In this document: one piece after another, positions 28,364-34,517 of the stretch
How positions within the stretch are numbered: position 1 is the first letter of the stretch
Layout of the letters: every line of letters begins with the position of its first letter
IMG/VR virus record: IMGVR_UViG_3300021142_000093
Span: 1 to 35,096 of that record
Length of the DNA: 35,096 nt
From: a virus
Reading direction: 5' to 3' (one strand)
Translations under genes and position numbers: made by a program
The notes under the pieces: generated by a model
What the model was told of the DNA's origin: nothing
The model's input: only the letters and a program-made list of their open reading frames with translations
Database searches by the model: none

Positions 28364-30476
28364 TACAAAATCGCTTTTGGCCAAGTTGATGGCTACAGAA
28401 GACCTGCATATCGTACAATCTAATGTCGATACAGCAAGTTTCAACGTTGAAACACGAGTTTTGACTGTTCCTATTTTGAACGGAAACCTTTCTCGTGATG
28501 TTTATGACTTGTTTATGGGTCACGAAGTTGGCCACGCCTTGTATACTCAAAAATGTGACTTAGAAAAATCAATTGAACTGAAGCTCAACAAAGGTATTGT
28601 TAACGTTGTTGAAGATTCCCGTATCGAACGCAAGATTAAAAACAAATATCCTGGTATCAAAGCGCCTTTTATTCGTGCTTACAATGATTTGTATGATAGA
28701 GACTTCTTTGGAACTTATCAAAAAGACTTGAGTGAGTATAATTTTATTGACCGAGTGAATCTTCACTGTAAGGTTGGCTCTATTTTGAACATCCAATTTG
28801 ATGAATTCGAAAAAGAATTGTTGAAAAAGGTCGAAACCACTGAAACTTTTGAAGATGTGTTGAGTGTTTCTAAAGAAATCCAAGATTACATGCTGAAAGA
28901 AGCAGAGGAAGAACAAAAACAAGCGAAGCAAAAAATCAAAATCAAAATTGTTGCTGTTTCTTCTGAAGAAAAAGAAGGCAATGAAGAAGAAAAACAAGAA
29001 CTTCCTGACCTTTTAGATGATGATGTTGAGATTGAGATTGAATTTGAAGACAATCGAGACAAAAAAACCAAGCCTGAACAAAAAGAAGAAGAACAAGATT
29101 CTGAAAATACACCAAAAGATGAAAATACTTCTGAACCTTCATCAGGTTTTGATGCTGATATCAATATCAAACCTGAAGATTTGGTTGCCGAAACTGATGA
29201 AAGCTTTCACAAGAAAGAAAAACAACTTTTCGACATTGATAGAAGTGCTGTATACAAGTACGGAAACATTCCTGAACTTCCGTTAGAAGATATTTACGGT
29301 TACAAAAACCTGTGGAGAGACTATATCAGTTCTAATGGTCACGTTGCCAAAAAAGAATTCAACAAATACCGTAAAGAATCAAGCAAAGTTGTTTCTTACC
29401 TTGTCAAAGAATTTGAATTGCGTAAGAATGCTGACCAACTGAAACGTGCTTCAACAGCCAAAACTGGTGATTTGAATATGTCCAAGTTGTATGCACACAC
29501 TTTGATTGAAGATATTTTCAAGAAGGTGACTGTTTTGCCTGGTGGTAAGTCACACGGTCTTGTCCTTTTCTTGGATTGGTCAGGTTCAATGACCTCACAT
29601 ATTGGTTCTACAATGAAACAATTATTGAACTTGGTATTGTTCTGTAAGAAAGTTAATATTCCTTTTGAAGTGTATTCATTTCTGGATGAATCAAACCGCA
29701 ACATTAAGCAAAATATCAAAAAAGGTGATTTGGTTGTAAATAGTTTTGCATTGGCTAATCTATTATCAAGTAAAATGTCAGCAACAGAATTCCTCTGTGC
29801 TTGCGGCGGCCTAATGTCAATTTCTGGTTTGGCTGGTTATAGAAGAACACCAACTTTCCTATCATTCAGTGGTACTCCATTGAATGAAGCTGTTATTGCA
29901 GCCATGGAAATTGTTCCAAAATTCCAAAAAGAAAATCGTTTGCAAAACGTGAACACGGTTTTTCTTACTGATGGTGAAGGTGCTGGTATTCGTGGTGTGA
30001 TGGATGAACATGGTTATGTTGATAATCGTTATACACACTTGGTGTTTCGTGATCCTAAAACTCGCCGTGAAGAAATCTATGAAAACAAACAATGGAGTCA
30101 CATGGCACAAACCAAGAAGTTGTTGAACTTATTGAGAATTAGAACAAAATCCAATGTGATTGGTTTCTATATTTGTGGTGCTACTCAAATTTCTCATTTG
30201 GCGGCAACTTATTGGCCTGAAAAAGTCAAACAAGTTGACGGTTTGGATGAAATCAAAAGTCAATTCAGAAAAGAAAGATTCTTGGTTGGTGAATCAGAAG
30301 GCTTTGATGAATATTACTTTCTACGTGCTACTGGCATGGATACGGATGATGGTGAAGAATTGCAGTTCCATGAAAATGCCACCGTTCGTGGTATGACCAC
30401 AGCGTTTACTAAGTATGCTGGCAACAAGGTATCAAGTCGTGTTGTCTTGAACCGTTTCATTAAATTAATTGTATAA
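28350..30476 (+). CDS. Large HExxH + VWA protein (CobT/peptidase-like)
   Basis: A 708-residue protein. N-terminal region: MGHEVGHALYT at 57-66 is a zinc-peptidase HExxH helix, and NVVEDSRIE at 85-93 gives a likely third acidic ligand. Residues about 190-300 are an acidic, disordered linker. C-terminal region: LFLDWSGSM (Asp409-Ser-Gly-Ser) is a MIDAS metal motif of a von Willebrand A domain, with SGTPLNEAV and FLTDGEG as later MIDAS parts. Similar proteins in T4-like phages are annotated peptidase or CobT-like, and cellular CobT works with an AAA+ partner, not seen here. It may be a chelatase-like or proteolytic assembly factor. Confidence 0.75.
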   Translation: MSLIDTKSLLAKLMATEDLHIVQSNVDTASFNVETRVLTVPILNGNLSRDVYDLFMGHEVGHALYTQKCDLEKSIELKLNKGIVNVVEDSRIERKIKNKYPGIKAPFIRAYNDLYDRDFFGTYQKDLSEYNFIDRVNLHCKVGSILNIQFDEFEKELLKKVETTETFEDVLSVSKEIQDYMLKEAEEEQKQAKQKIKIKIVAVSSEEKEGNEEEKQELPDLLDDDVEIEIEFEDNRDKKTKPEQKEEEQDSENTPKDENTSEPSSGFDADINIKPEDLVAETDESFHKKEKQLFDIDRSAVYKYGNIPELPLEDIYGYKNLWRDYISSNGHVAKKEFNKYRKESSKVVSYLVKEFELRKNADQLKRASTAKTGDLNMSKLYAHTLIEDIFKKVTVLPGGKSHGLVLFLDWSGSMTSHIGSTMKQLLNLVLFCKKVNIPFEVYSFLDESNRNIKQNIKKGDLVVNSFALANLLSSKMSATEFLCACGGLMSISGLAGYRRTPTFLSFSGTPLNEAVIAAMEIVPKFQKENRLQNVNTVFLTDGEGAGIRGVMDEHGYVDNRYTHLVFRDPKTRREEIYENKQWSHMAQTKKLLNLLRIRTKSNVIGFYICGATQISHLAATYWPEKVKQVDGLDEIKSQFRKERFLVGESEGFDEYYFLRATGMDTDDGEELQFHENATVRGMTTAFTKYAGNKVSSRVVLNRFIKLIV

Positions 30477-30486
30477 GGAGAAGAAA

Positions 30487-30723
30487 ATGGAATTATATCG
30501 TGAATACCACGAAGGTAATAAAAAGGCGGCCGTTAACCGTATTCGAAACCCACATAACTCATACTTTGACAAATGGGAAGTTTCGATGTACGTTAATGAA
30601 TCTTTGATTCAAAAGACGCTATCAAATAGTGCAGAAGATGCCAAACATTTGGCCGAAGATTTTGTCAAAGGCCAAGGTTCTGGTGGACCCACATTGTTGA
30701 GTGAGAATATTGTCAATGGATAA
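30487..30723 (+). CDS. Small conserved T4-like phage protein
   Basis: A 78-residue protein starting MELYREYHEGNKKAAVNRI, then YFDKWEVSMYVNE, and ending AEDAKHLAEDFVKG. The E-L-Y-R-E-Y-H-E-G-N start and the A-E-D-A-A-E-N-Y/F-V end are familiar from a short protein present in many marine T4-like phages; role unknown. The start is ATG 30487 with AAGGAG 6 bases upstream; the in-frame ATA-type opening at 30469 overlaps the VWA gene. It overlaps the MazG-like gene by 8 bases. Confidence 0.7.
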   Translation: MELYREYHEGNKKAAVNRIRNPHNSYFDKWEVSMYVNESLIQKTLSNSAEDAKHLAEDFVKGQGSGGPTLLSENIVNG

Positions 30724-30991
30724 TGAAATCAAAGAAATTCTCTGTATCACCCAGGAAGAGTGTGCAGAGGTTTCTCAAGCAGTCTCTAAAATCTTCCGTT
30801 TTGGTTGGGATTCTGTTCATCCTAAAACTGGTGTCAACAACAAAGAACACCTAGAGGAAGAAGTTGGAGACCTGCTTTGCATGGTTGACATCCTTATTGA
30901 AAAGTGTATAATCTCTGATAGTGCAGTTAATGAGGCACGTAAAGCCAAAAGAGAAAAGTTAAAAGTTTGGTCTGAAATTAAAGGTCTGTAA
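30716..30991 (+). CDS. MazG-like NTP pyrophosphohydrolase
   Basis: A 91-residue helical protein with TQEECAEVSQAVSKIFRFG (EExxE) at residues 12-30 and LEEEVGDLLCMVDIL (ExxD) at about 50-64, the metal-binding core of MazG. It is a single domain, as usual for phage MazG. The likely role is hydrolysis of (d)NTPs or alarmone-type nucleotides during infection; the substrate is not visible. A complete sigma70 promoter sits inside the codons for VDILIEKCIIS. It shares one base with the next gene. Confidence 0.8.
   Translation: MDNEIKEILCITQEECAEVSQAVSKIFRFGWDSVHPKTGVNNKEHLEEEVGDLLCMVDILIEKCIISDSAVNEARKAKREKLKVWSEIKGL
30885..30912 (+). promoter_or_regulatory. Intragenic consensus promoter TTGACA-N16-TATAAT
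   Basis: TTGACA (30885-30890) and TATAAT (30907-30912) are both perfect, with a 16-base spacer, inside the MazG-like gene. RNA would start near 30919 and serve the run of small genes from 30991 on. Confidence 0.75.
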
Positions 30992-31167
30992 TGGGAAGTC
31001 TATTTGAGAGAGCAATTCGGAAACTTTCTGGTTCCACAAAAATAACTACAACCAAGAACAAGAAAACTGGTAAAACTTCTACCGTGAAGTCTACTATATC
31101 CGGTAAGTCCAAGACCTCTTACCGTACAACCAAGACTGGCGTTAAACGAAAGACAACCAGAAGATGA
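30991..31167 (+). CDS. Small Lys/Thr-rich basic protein
   Basis: A 58-residue protein starting MGSLFERAIRKLSGSTKITT, followed by repeated K-T-G-K/S-K-T units and ending KRKTTRR. It is very basic and Thr/Ser-rich, suggesting nucleic acid contact. I recall similar short proteins (start xxxFxRxxRxLxGSTxVTxTKNKKTGK) in T4-like phages. ATG 30991 overlaps the MazG-like stop by one base and its own stop overlaps the next start (ATGA). Confidence 0.6.
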   Translation: MGSLFERAIRKLSGSTKITTTKNKKTGKTSTVKSTISGKSKTSYRTTKTGVKRKTTRR

Positions 31168-31295
31168 CTGATGATGAATTGATTTACCATTATAATAGAA
31201 TGGTAGAAATCTACAAAACTCTACCTGACCTAGACCAAGAGCCTAAACGGTTTGCTTATTTTGTCCGACTTTACAGGAAATATCATTGTGGCTGA
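31164..31295 (+). CDS. Small conserved ORF, 43 residues
   Basis: The product starts MTDDELIYHYNRMVEIYKTL and ends EPKRFAYFVRLYRKYHCG. The pattern L-I-x-H-Y-N-x-M...LPxxxxEPxRFAYYVRLYxYY is one I recall as a tiny conserved protein in T4-like phages. It is coupled by ATGA to the previous gene and overlaps the next start by 8 bases. Function unknown. Confidence 0.65.
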   Translation: MTDDELIYHYNRMVEIYKTLPDLDQEPKRFAYFVRLYRKYHCG

Positions 31296-31446
31296 TTGGA
31301 AATATTTTATCAATGACAAAGCTGTGACTGAAGAAGAATACAACCAGTCCGTCAAAGACCATGCTGCATGGGTAAAAGAACGTGAACAAAAACTGGAAGT
31401 CGAACGTAAGGCCGATGAAAAGGCTTCCAAGAGGAAAAAGAAATGA
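31288..31446 (+). CDS. Small ORF with basic C-terminal helix, GTG start
   Basis: GTG 31288 lies 8 bases after CAGGAAA and overlaps the previous stop; TTG starts further up (31252, 31261) lie deep in that gene. The 52-residue product begins ADWKYFINDKAVTEEEYNQS and becomes a charged helix ending KASKRKKK. The W-K-Y-F-I-N-D-K...T-E-E-E-Y-x-x...K pattern (short beta hairpin, then helix) is seen in small phage proteins of unknown function. ATGA overlap with the next gene. Confidence 0.55.
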   Translation: MADWKYFINDKAVTEEEYNQSVKDHAAWVKEREQKLEVERKADEKASKRKKK

Positions 31447-31613
31447 TTAGTCCAGTCAGTTCGGTAAGCTTTGTTGATTATTCAAAACGCACATACGAAA
31501 TTCGTGAAGAAGGTCGTGCAGCACATAAAAACGGTAAACCAATTACCGATTGTCCGTATTCTGGACTAATGGCTATCTGGTGGAATCAAGGATGGAAAGA
31601 GGTAAAATTATGA
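31443..31613 (+). CDS. RMF-like (ribosome modulation factor-like) small protein
   Basis: A 56-residue protein. The part EEGRAAHKNGKPITDCPY (residues 22-39) followed by MAIWWNQGWKE (43-53) matches the bacterial RMF signature G-x-x-A-x-x-x-G...C-P-Y...W-x-x-G-W. In bacteria RMF binds the 30S/16S rRNA 3' end region and drives hibernating 100S dimers. The phage form lacks the basic N-terminal tail of E. coli RMF, so it could compete with or mimic the host factor, or share only the fold. It is ATGA-coupled on both sides. Confidence 0.6.
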   Translation: MISPVSSVSFVDYSKRTYEIREEGRAAHKNGKPITDCPYSGLMAIWWNQGWKEVKL

Positions 31614-31771
31614 AAGAATTTGCAATCACTTTGTTAGTGTTGACTTACAATTTAATTTTGATTGTAGGCACCACTTACCTTGTGGTCACCTACAATTGGT
31701 CCGCATGGACCTTTCTATTTACTCTTTGTCTTTTGTACATTGTAAAATATAAAGACAAAGAAAACATATAA
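31610..31771 (+). CDS. Small two-segment membrane protein
   Basis: A 53-residue protein with two hydrophobic stretches (residues 5-26, ITLLVLTYNLILIVGTTYL, and 29-44, WSAWTFLFTLCLLYIV), a short turn between them and a charged end KYKDKENI. It would be an inner-membrane hairpin. Its start is ATG 31610, overlapping the previous stop, with AGAGG 6 bases upstream. No family is recognised. It is the last rightward gene before a reverse-strand gene. Confidence 0.6.
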   Translation: MKEFAITLLVLTYNLILIVGTTYLVVTYNWSAWTFLFTLCLLYIVKYKDKENI

Positions 31772-31777
31772 AGAAGA

Positions 31778-31936
31778 TTAATAGTGGAAAATACCCATCT
31801 GTGTCTTCTTGTCATATTCACGGATTAGACGTTCTACATCACCTGTACTTTGTGGGTTACGTGATAGAATGTACATGTCCAATTGAACTTGACGAGCATT
31901 TTTGATGGAATTGAAAATTGATTTAAGTAGTGACAT
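31778..31936 (-). CDS. Reverse-strand small ORF, 52 residues
   Basis: Read on the minus strand from ATG 31936-31934 to TAA 31780-31778: MSLLKSIFNSIKNARQVQLD, then MYILSRNPQSTGDVERLIRE and YDKKTQMGIFHY. It fills an otherwise empty gap and has natural codon choice. The R-x-x-Q-L-x-x-Y-I-x-x-x-N-P-Q-S...V-E-x-L-x-R-E-Y pattern is one I recall in short phage proteins. No strong ribosome site is visible. It lies head-to-head with the 31985 gene and tail-to-tail with the 31610 gene. Confidence 0.65.
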   Translation of the reverse strand: MSLLKSIFNSIKNARQVQLDMYILSRNPQSTGDVERLIREYDKKTQMGIFHY

Positions 31937-31948
31937 AGTAGTTACGTG

Positions 31949-31966
31949 ATTAGTGTTTATACTAAT
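31949..31966. promoter_or_regulatory. Inverted repeat in a 48-base divergent promoter region
   Basis: ATTAGT (31949-31954), GTTTAT, ACTAAT (31961-31966). Rightward it contains TATACT (31958-31963); leftward TATAAACA (31961-31954), one base from the late box, 17 bases before ATG 31936. It could serve both divergent genes or act as an operator. No convincing -35 is seen. Confidence 0.35.
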
Positions 31967-31984
31967 ATATATCCAAGGAACAAC

Positions 31985-32377
31985 ATGAATGAACTAGAGA
32001 GCGCCATCTATATTGACTTATTAGAATTATACACCAGAGATTTGGAAACCGAAAATCAATGCATGTATATAATGGTTAAGGCCTATGAGATTGCAGATGG
32101 TATGAGAAAACAAATGGAACCCATTCAACCAGCACCGCAACCGGCGCTTCCGGTATTTCCAGGTCCTACCAATCCCTACCAACCTTGGCCAAACTTACCG
32201 AATTATATGTGGAATGTTACCTCTGTTACAACCGAAGAAAATCTGAGAGATACTTCATACTCATCAAAGTGGGACGCCTTTTACTATGATGATACCAAAG
32301 AGTGGACCGAACCACGCTGTTCAGACCCTCAATGCGAATTTTGCAAAGACCGTCCAGATACATTTACTGGAGAATAA
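31985..32377 (+). CDS. Uncharacterised protein with Pro-rich middle and C-terminal Cys pair
   Basis: A 130-residue protein. ATG 31985 follows AAGGAA by 6 bases. The first 45 residues are helical and acidic (ELESAIYIDLLELYTRDLET); residues 50-75 are Pro-rich (PIQPAPQPALPVFPGPTNPY); the C-terminus has CSDPQCEFC, which may bind a metal. I do not recognise the family. It is the first of three coupled rightward genes before the convergent terminator region. Confidence 0.55.
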   Translation: MNELESAIYIDLLELYTRDLETENQCMYIMVKAYEIADGMRKQMEPIQPAPQPALPVFPGPTNPYQPWPNLPNYMWNVTSVTTEENLRDTSYSSKWDAFYYDDTKEWTEPRCSDPQCEFCKDRPDTFTGE

Positions 32378-32380
32378 TAC

Positions 32381-32617
32381 GTGAAACAATGGACTGAAAA
32401 AGAATATTCCCAGTGGGTTTACTTTGACACACAAGATGGTAAAATCATTGGTGCTGTGTATAAAGTCGGTACTACTACAGGTATCTGGGGTGCTCGAGTG
32501 TACCTCAGAAATGTTAACGAAGAAGTCCTTGGGCAATTCATTGATTCTGACTATGCACGTAAAGCCGTAGAACTTTACTGGGAAATTGATAGTCGAACCT
32601 TACTAGAACACCAATGA
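32381..32617 (+). CDS. Uncharacterised small protein, GTG start
   Basis: A 78-residue protein starting at GTG 32381 with GGAG about 8 bases upstream. The chain reads VYFDTQDGKIIGAVYKVGTT, GIWGARVYLRNVNEEVLGQF, then DSDYARKAVELYW. A small beta-sheet followed by one helix ending near a tryptophan is likely (a shape common in phage proteins that add one helix to a three-strand sheet). Function unknown. ATGA overlap couples it to the next gene. Confidence 0.6.
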   Translation: MKQWTEKEYSQWVYFDTQDGKIIGAVYKVGTTTGIWGARVYLRNVNEEVLGQFIDSDYARKAVELYWEIDSRTLLEHQ

Positions 32618-32847
32618 AAATAACTGATTATGTCAAACCAATCGGATGGACGAGAGACACGAACCTGTCAGGCTATCTATCCGGAACATATGACGTTTTA
32701 GCTGTATGGCCTAACGGACCAGAAAAAGAGGTCTGGAGTCATGTGGGAATGTATAGTCAAGCGCAAGTAGAAGAAATACTGAAACGCTCTGGAATCTGTG
32801 AGGACCTCCTGAAAAAAATTTTGGAATCTGAAAAAGTGAAAAATTGA
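32614..32847 (+). CDS. Uncharacterised small protein
   Basis: A 77-residue protein: ITDYVKPIGWTRDTNLSGYL, then YDVLAVWPNGPEKEVWSHVG and a C-terminal charged helix (VEEILKRSGICEDLLKKILE). No motif is recognised. It is ATGA-coupled to the preceding gene and is the last rightward gene before the strand switch. Confidence 0.55.
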   Translation: MKITDYVKPIGWTRDTNLSGYLSGTYDVLAVWPNGPEKEVWSHVGMYSQAQVEEILKRSGICEDLLKKILESEKVKN

Positions 32848-33044
32848 AATCCTCTGAGGATTCCGGAGAAAATAAAAAATTGGAAAAAAGAGTTTGACCT
32901 GGTGGCAACTTTTATTAGCTTACCCCAGGACACTGCTCGGACCGCAACCAATCCTCAACCAACCCAACCGGTCAACCAATCCGTCAAGCCAAAAAAAAGG
33001 CATACCGAAGTATGCCAAAATGACTAACACCCAATCCTAAAGTA
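32848..33044. other. Convergent intergenic region
   Basis: About 200 bases with no credible gene between rightward and leftward transcription. It holds a short palindrome at 32848-32862 (AATCCTC/GAGGATT, one-base centre) and the leftward terminator at 32991-33016. The middle (32930-32990) is CA-rich with repeated CAACC units (CAACCAATCC, CAACCAACCC, CAACCGGTCAACCAATCC in pieces). Confidence 0.6.
32991..33016 (-). terminator. Rho-independent terminator for leftward genes
   Basis: On the minus strand GGCATAC, loop TTCG, GTATGCC, then eight T (32998-32991). A perfect 7-bp stem and long T-run, 28 bases after the stop of the 33045 gene. Confidence 0.92.
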
Positions 33045-33146
33045 CTAACCCCTCCACCAAACCACATCCGCCAGCACAACCAGCGCACAGCAGACCATAA
33101 TAGTATTGAGAACCAAAGTCTCATATCGGTTTAAAAACTTAGTCAT
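33045..33146 (-). CDS. Tiny membrane protein, 33 residues
   Basis: ATG 33146-33144 with TTAAGGAG (33160-33153) 6 bases upstream, one of the best ribosome sites in the window. The product MTKFLNRYETLVLNTIMVCC continues ALVVLADVVWWRG: a short basic head and one membrane segment. Single-span peptides of this size can act as pinholins, superinfection or membrane-enzyme regulators, but nothing specific is visible. It follows the 33157 gene by 10 bases and ends at the terminator. Confidence 0.6.
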   Translation of the reverse strand: MTKFLNRYETLVLNTIMVCCALVVLADVVWWRG

Positions 33147-33156
33147 ATAGTTCTCC

Positions 33157-33522
33157 TTAAGCCTGACGGATGGCAGCAATGTTGGCGGTCTTGCGAGCAA
33201 TGATGGCAGCAGCAATGGCATTGTCCTCTGCACCGAAGGTGGTCACCTTGGATGGTTTGCGGTTAGCCTTGGTTGCTTTGATGCCAACCGGTGCAGCTTG
33301 TTTTTCCAGCAGCTTCTGGAGGCGTGCTTGTGCTTTCTCAACCTGAGCAGCAACCTTAGCAGCCTTGGCAGCAGCACGTTGCTCTTGTGCTTGCTTACGT
33401 GAGGACTTCAGGTTAGCTTTATTCAGGTACAGGGTGGCACGTAATTCCTTAACCATCTGGGTCTGTTCAGCAATGGTCAAAGTGGCAAAGTTGGCGATAA
33501 TGGTGGTGAATTGCTTCTGCAT
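33157..33522 (-). CDS. Ala/Lys-rich helical protein
   Basis: A 121-residue basic protein: an N-terminal helix FTTIIANFATLTIAEQTQMV, a long Ala/Lys/Gln-rich coiled-coil-like stretch (residues about 30-75, EQRAAAKAAKVAAQVEKAQA), then a Lys-rich linker NRKPSK and a short Ala-rich end. The composition resembles nucleoid-associated or histone-like proteins, and the helix plus basic linker recalls H-NS-like N-terminal layouts, but no known DNA-binding motif is present. AAAAGGAA precedes the start. Host nucleoid interference is a guess. Confidence 0.6.
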   Translation of the reverse strand: MQKQFTTIIANFATLTIAEQTQMVKELRATLYLNKANLKSSRKQAQEQRAAAKAAKVAAQVEKAQARLQKLLEKQAAPVGIKATKANRKPSKVTTFGAEDNAIAAAIIARKTANIAAIRQA

Positions 33523-33551
33523 TTTGTTTCCTTTTCAATTAAGATGGATGG

Positions 33552-33580
33552 ATTGTAATGGATGGATTCGGATTTGGCAA
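33552..33580 (-). promoter_or_regulatory. Leftward promoter TTGCCA-N17-TACAAT
   Basis: On the minus strand TTGCCA (33580-33575), 17 bases, TACAAT (33557-33552), upstream of the 33522 gene. The -35 is the same hexamer as in the other leftward promoters; the -10 has one mismatch. Confidence 0.6.
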
Positions 33581-33613
33581 CGGAAGACTTTAGTATTCCA
33601 GTGCCATACTGGG

Positions 33614-33823
33614 TTAATAGGACTGGTGGCTGTGACCAATCCTGTAAACGGCACCACCAGCGGTGATACCATCGGCATCGGATTCGGCAATGTAAAGCTC
33701 TGGGAGCATCACTTCAGCAAATTCCGAATAGCTGTAGTAACCGCTTTCGGTTACCACCAGCTTTGCACCTGGAGGCAATGCGGAGAGAGCTTCTATCATG
33801 GCTGCTACTGTAATGGTTGTCAT
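33614..33823 (-). CDS. Small TVxxLIxxL-type protein, copy 1
   Basis: A 69-residue acidic protein: MTTITVAAMIEALSALPPGA, KLVVTESGYYSYSEF, then MLPELYIAESDADG. The order T-V-x-x-[ML]-I-x-x-L-x-x-[LM]-P-x-x-A-x-[LV]-x-V is shared with the 33919 gene, so the two appear related. AAAGGA (33839-33834 region) precedes the ATG. The fold looks like helix plus beta hairpin. Its own extended -10 promoter lies at 33855-33882. Confidence 0.65.
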   Translation of the reverse strand: MTTITVAAMIEALSALPPGAKLVVTESGYYSYSEFAEVMLPELYIAESDADGITAGGAVYRIGHSHQSY

Positions 33824-33854
33824 AATCTGTCCTTTGGTTTGTTTTGTTGGATCA

Positions 33855-33882
33855 ATTATACCAGAATCAGGGGAAAAGGCAA
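33855..33882 (-). promoter_or_regulatory. Leftward extended -10 promoter TTGCCT-N16-TATAAT
   Basis: On the minus strand TTGCCT (33882-33877), 16 bases, TGG, TATAAT (33860-33855). It shares TTTxxCCxGATTCTG spacer text with the promoter at 34463-34490. It drives the 33614 gene. Confidence 0.85.
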
Positions 33883-33918
33883 CCTATACTGAAAGTATTA
33901 CAGCAAACCGGTCAAGTA

Positions 33919-34101
33919 TTAGACCTCTCCGACCTGTATTACCACCACCTCAGGGTCGCCAGCGGTATGTCCCCAATCAGCGTCAAAATGGTCCACACCA
34001 TCCACGGTTTTATAAAAGTTACCACGGCGGAAGTCATTGACCGCAACCGGTGCATCCTGTGGCATAGTCTGGAGTATGGCAATTAGTTCGGATACGGTCA
34101 T
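33919..34101 (-). CDS. Small TVxELIxxL-type protein, copy 2
   Basis: A 60-residue acidic protein: MTVSELIAILQTMPQDAPVA, then VNDFRRGNFYKTVDG and ending PEVVVIQVGEV. ATG 34101 is chosen over an upstream in-frame ATG at 34140 because GGACAAGAAA precedes it and it overlaps the previous stop in ATGA form. The M-T-V-x-E-L-I-x-x-L-x-x-M-P-Q-D-A-x-V start is a familiar short phage family of unknown role, similar to the 33614 protein. Confidence 0.7.
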   Translation of the reverse strand: MTVSELIAILQTMPQDAPVAVNDFRRGNFYKTVDGVDHFDADWGHTAGDPEVVVIQVGEV

Positions 34102-34244
34102 TTTCTTGTCCAGTAAATAACAAAGAGAAACGCCACCCATACCAGTGCCAATCCAGTATATGCGGTTAGGAATGGAACGATACCGAACACAACTGCTGAG
34201 AATGCTGCCACTCCGATCAAAACCATTAACATCGGGTATATCAT
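34098..34244 (-). CDS. Small membrane protein, two segments
   Basis: A 48-residue protein from ATG 34244 (AAAGGATC 5 bases upstream). Almost all of it is hydrophobic: MIYPMLMVLIGVAAFSAVVF, a short turn, then TAYTGLALVWVAFLFVIYW and a basic end TRK, giving a membrane hairpin. Longer in-frame readings to 34352 add a hydrophilic part that lies inside the upstream gene. ATGA-coupled to the 33919 gene. No family assigned. Confidence 0.6.
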   Translation of the reverse strand: MIYPMLMVLIGVAAFSAVVFGIVPFLTAYTGLALVWVAFLFVIYWTRK

Positions 34245-34245
34245 T

Positions 34246-34431
34246 TTAGATCCTTTCAACGGTTGCACGGTAGTAGCATTCACTATTTCCAATGGTTTGG
34301 ATTTGGTGTGCATACGCCTTGGCTTCTGCCTCGGTAGTGTAGTATTTGTCATAATCTGGGTCCATCCGTTGGACTCCCCGGTCGTATTCGATAACGGTTA
34401 CCTTATACAACCCACTGATTTTGACTTCCAT
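34246..34431 (-). CDS. Uncharacterised small protein
   Basis: A 61-residue protein from ATG 34431: MEVKISGLYKVTVIEYDRGV, then DKYYTTEAEAKAYAHQIQTI and a beta-rich end. A beta hairpin, then a helix (T-E-A-E-A-K-A-Y-A) and a last strand are expected, a small alpha/beta layout common in phage proteins. GCGAGAAAACA upstream is a weak ribosome site. Its promoter is at 34463-34490. It leads a three-gene leftward run (34431 to 33919). Confidence 0.6.
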   Translation of the reverse strand: MEVKISGLYKVTVIEYDRGVQRMDPDYDKYYTTEAEAKAYAHQIQTIGNSECYYRATVERI

Positions 34432-34462
34432 TGTTTTCTCGCTTTCTTGAATGTATGGATGG

Positions 34463-34490
34463 AGTATAACAGAATCGGTGAAAATGGCAA
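34463..34490 (-). promoter_or_regulatory. Leftward extended -10 promoter TTGCCA-N16-TATACT
   Basis: On the minus strand TTGCCA (34490-34485), 16 bases ending TGT, TATACT (34468-34463). Same architecture as 33855 and 34747. It serves the 34246-34431 gene and those after it. Confidence 0.85.
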
Positions 34491-34517
34491 CCATTACTGT
34501 ACCGGATTGGTGGGTTA

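Noticed and set aside
28569-28997. 142-codon reverse frame inside the HExxH/VWA gene
   Set aside because: Phe/Leu-rich complement of a Lys/Glu-rich coding stretch; typical antisense shadow.
32848-32862. Palindrome AATCCTC-T-GAGGATT as a rightward terminator
   Set aside because: One-base centre forces a small stem, and no T-run follows.
33365-33892. 175-codon rightward open frame in the leftward block
   Set aside because: It runs antisense through two leftward genes that have good starts, ribosome sites and promoters; its product is Cys/Trp/Gly-rich without any pattern.
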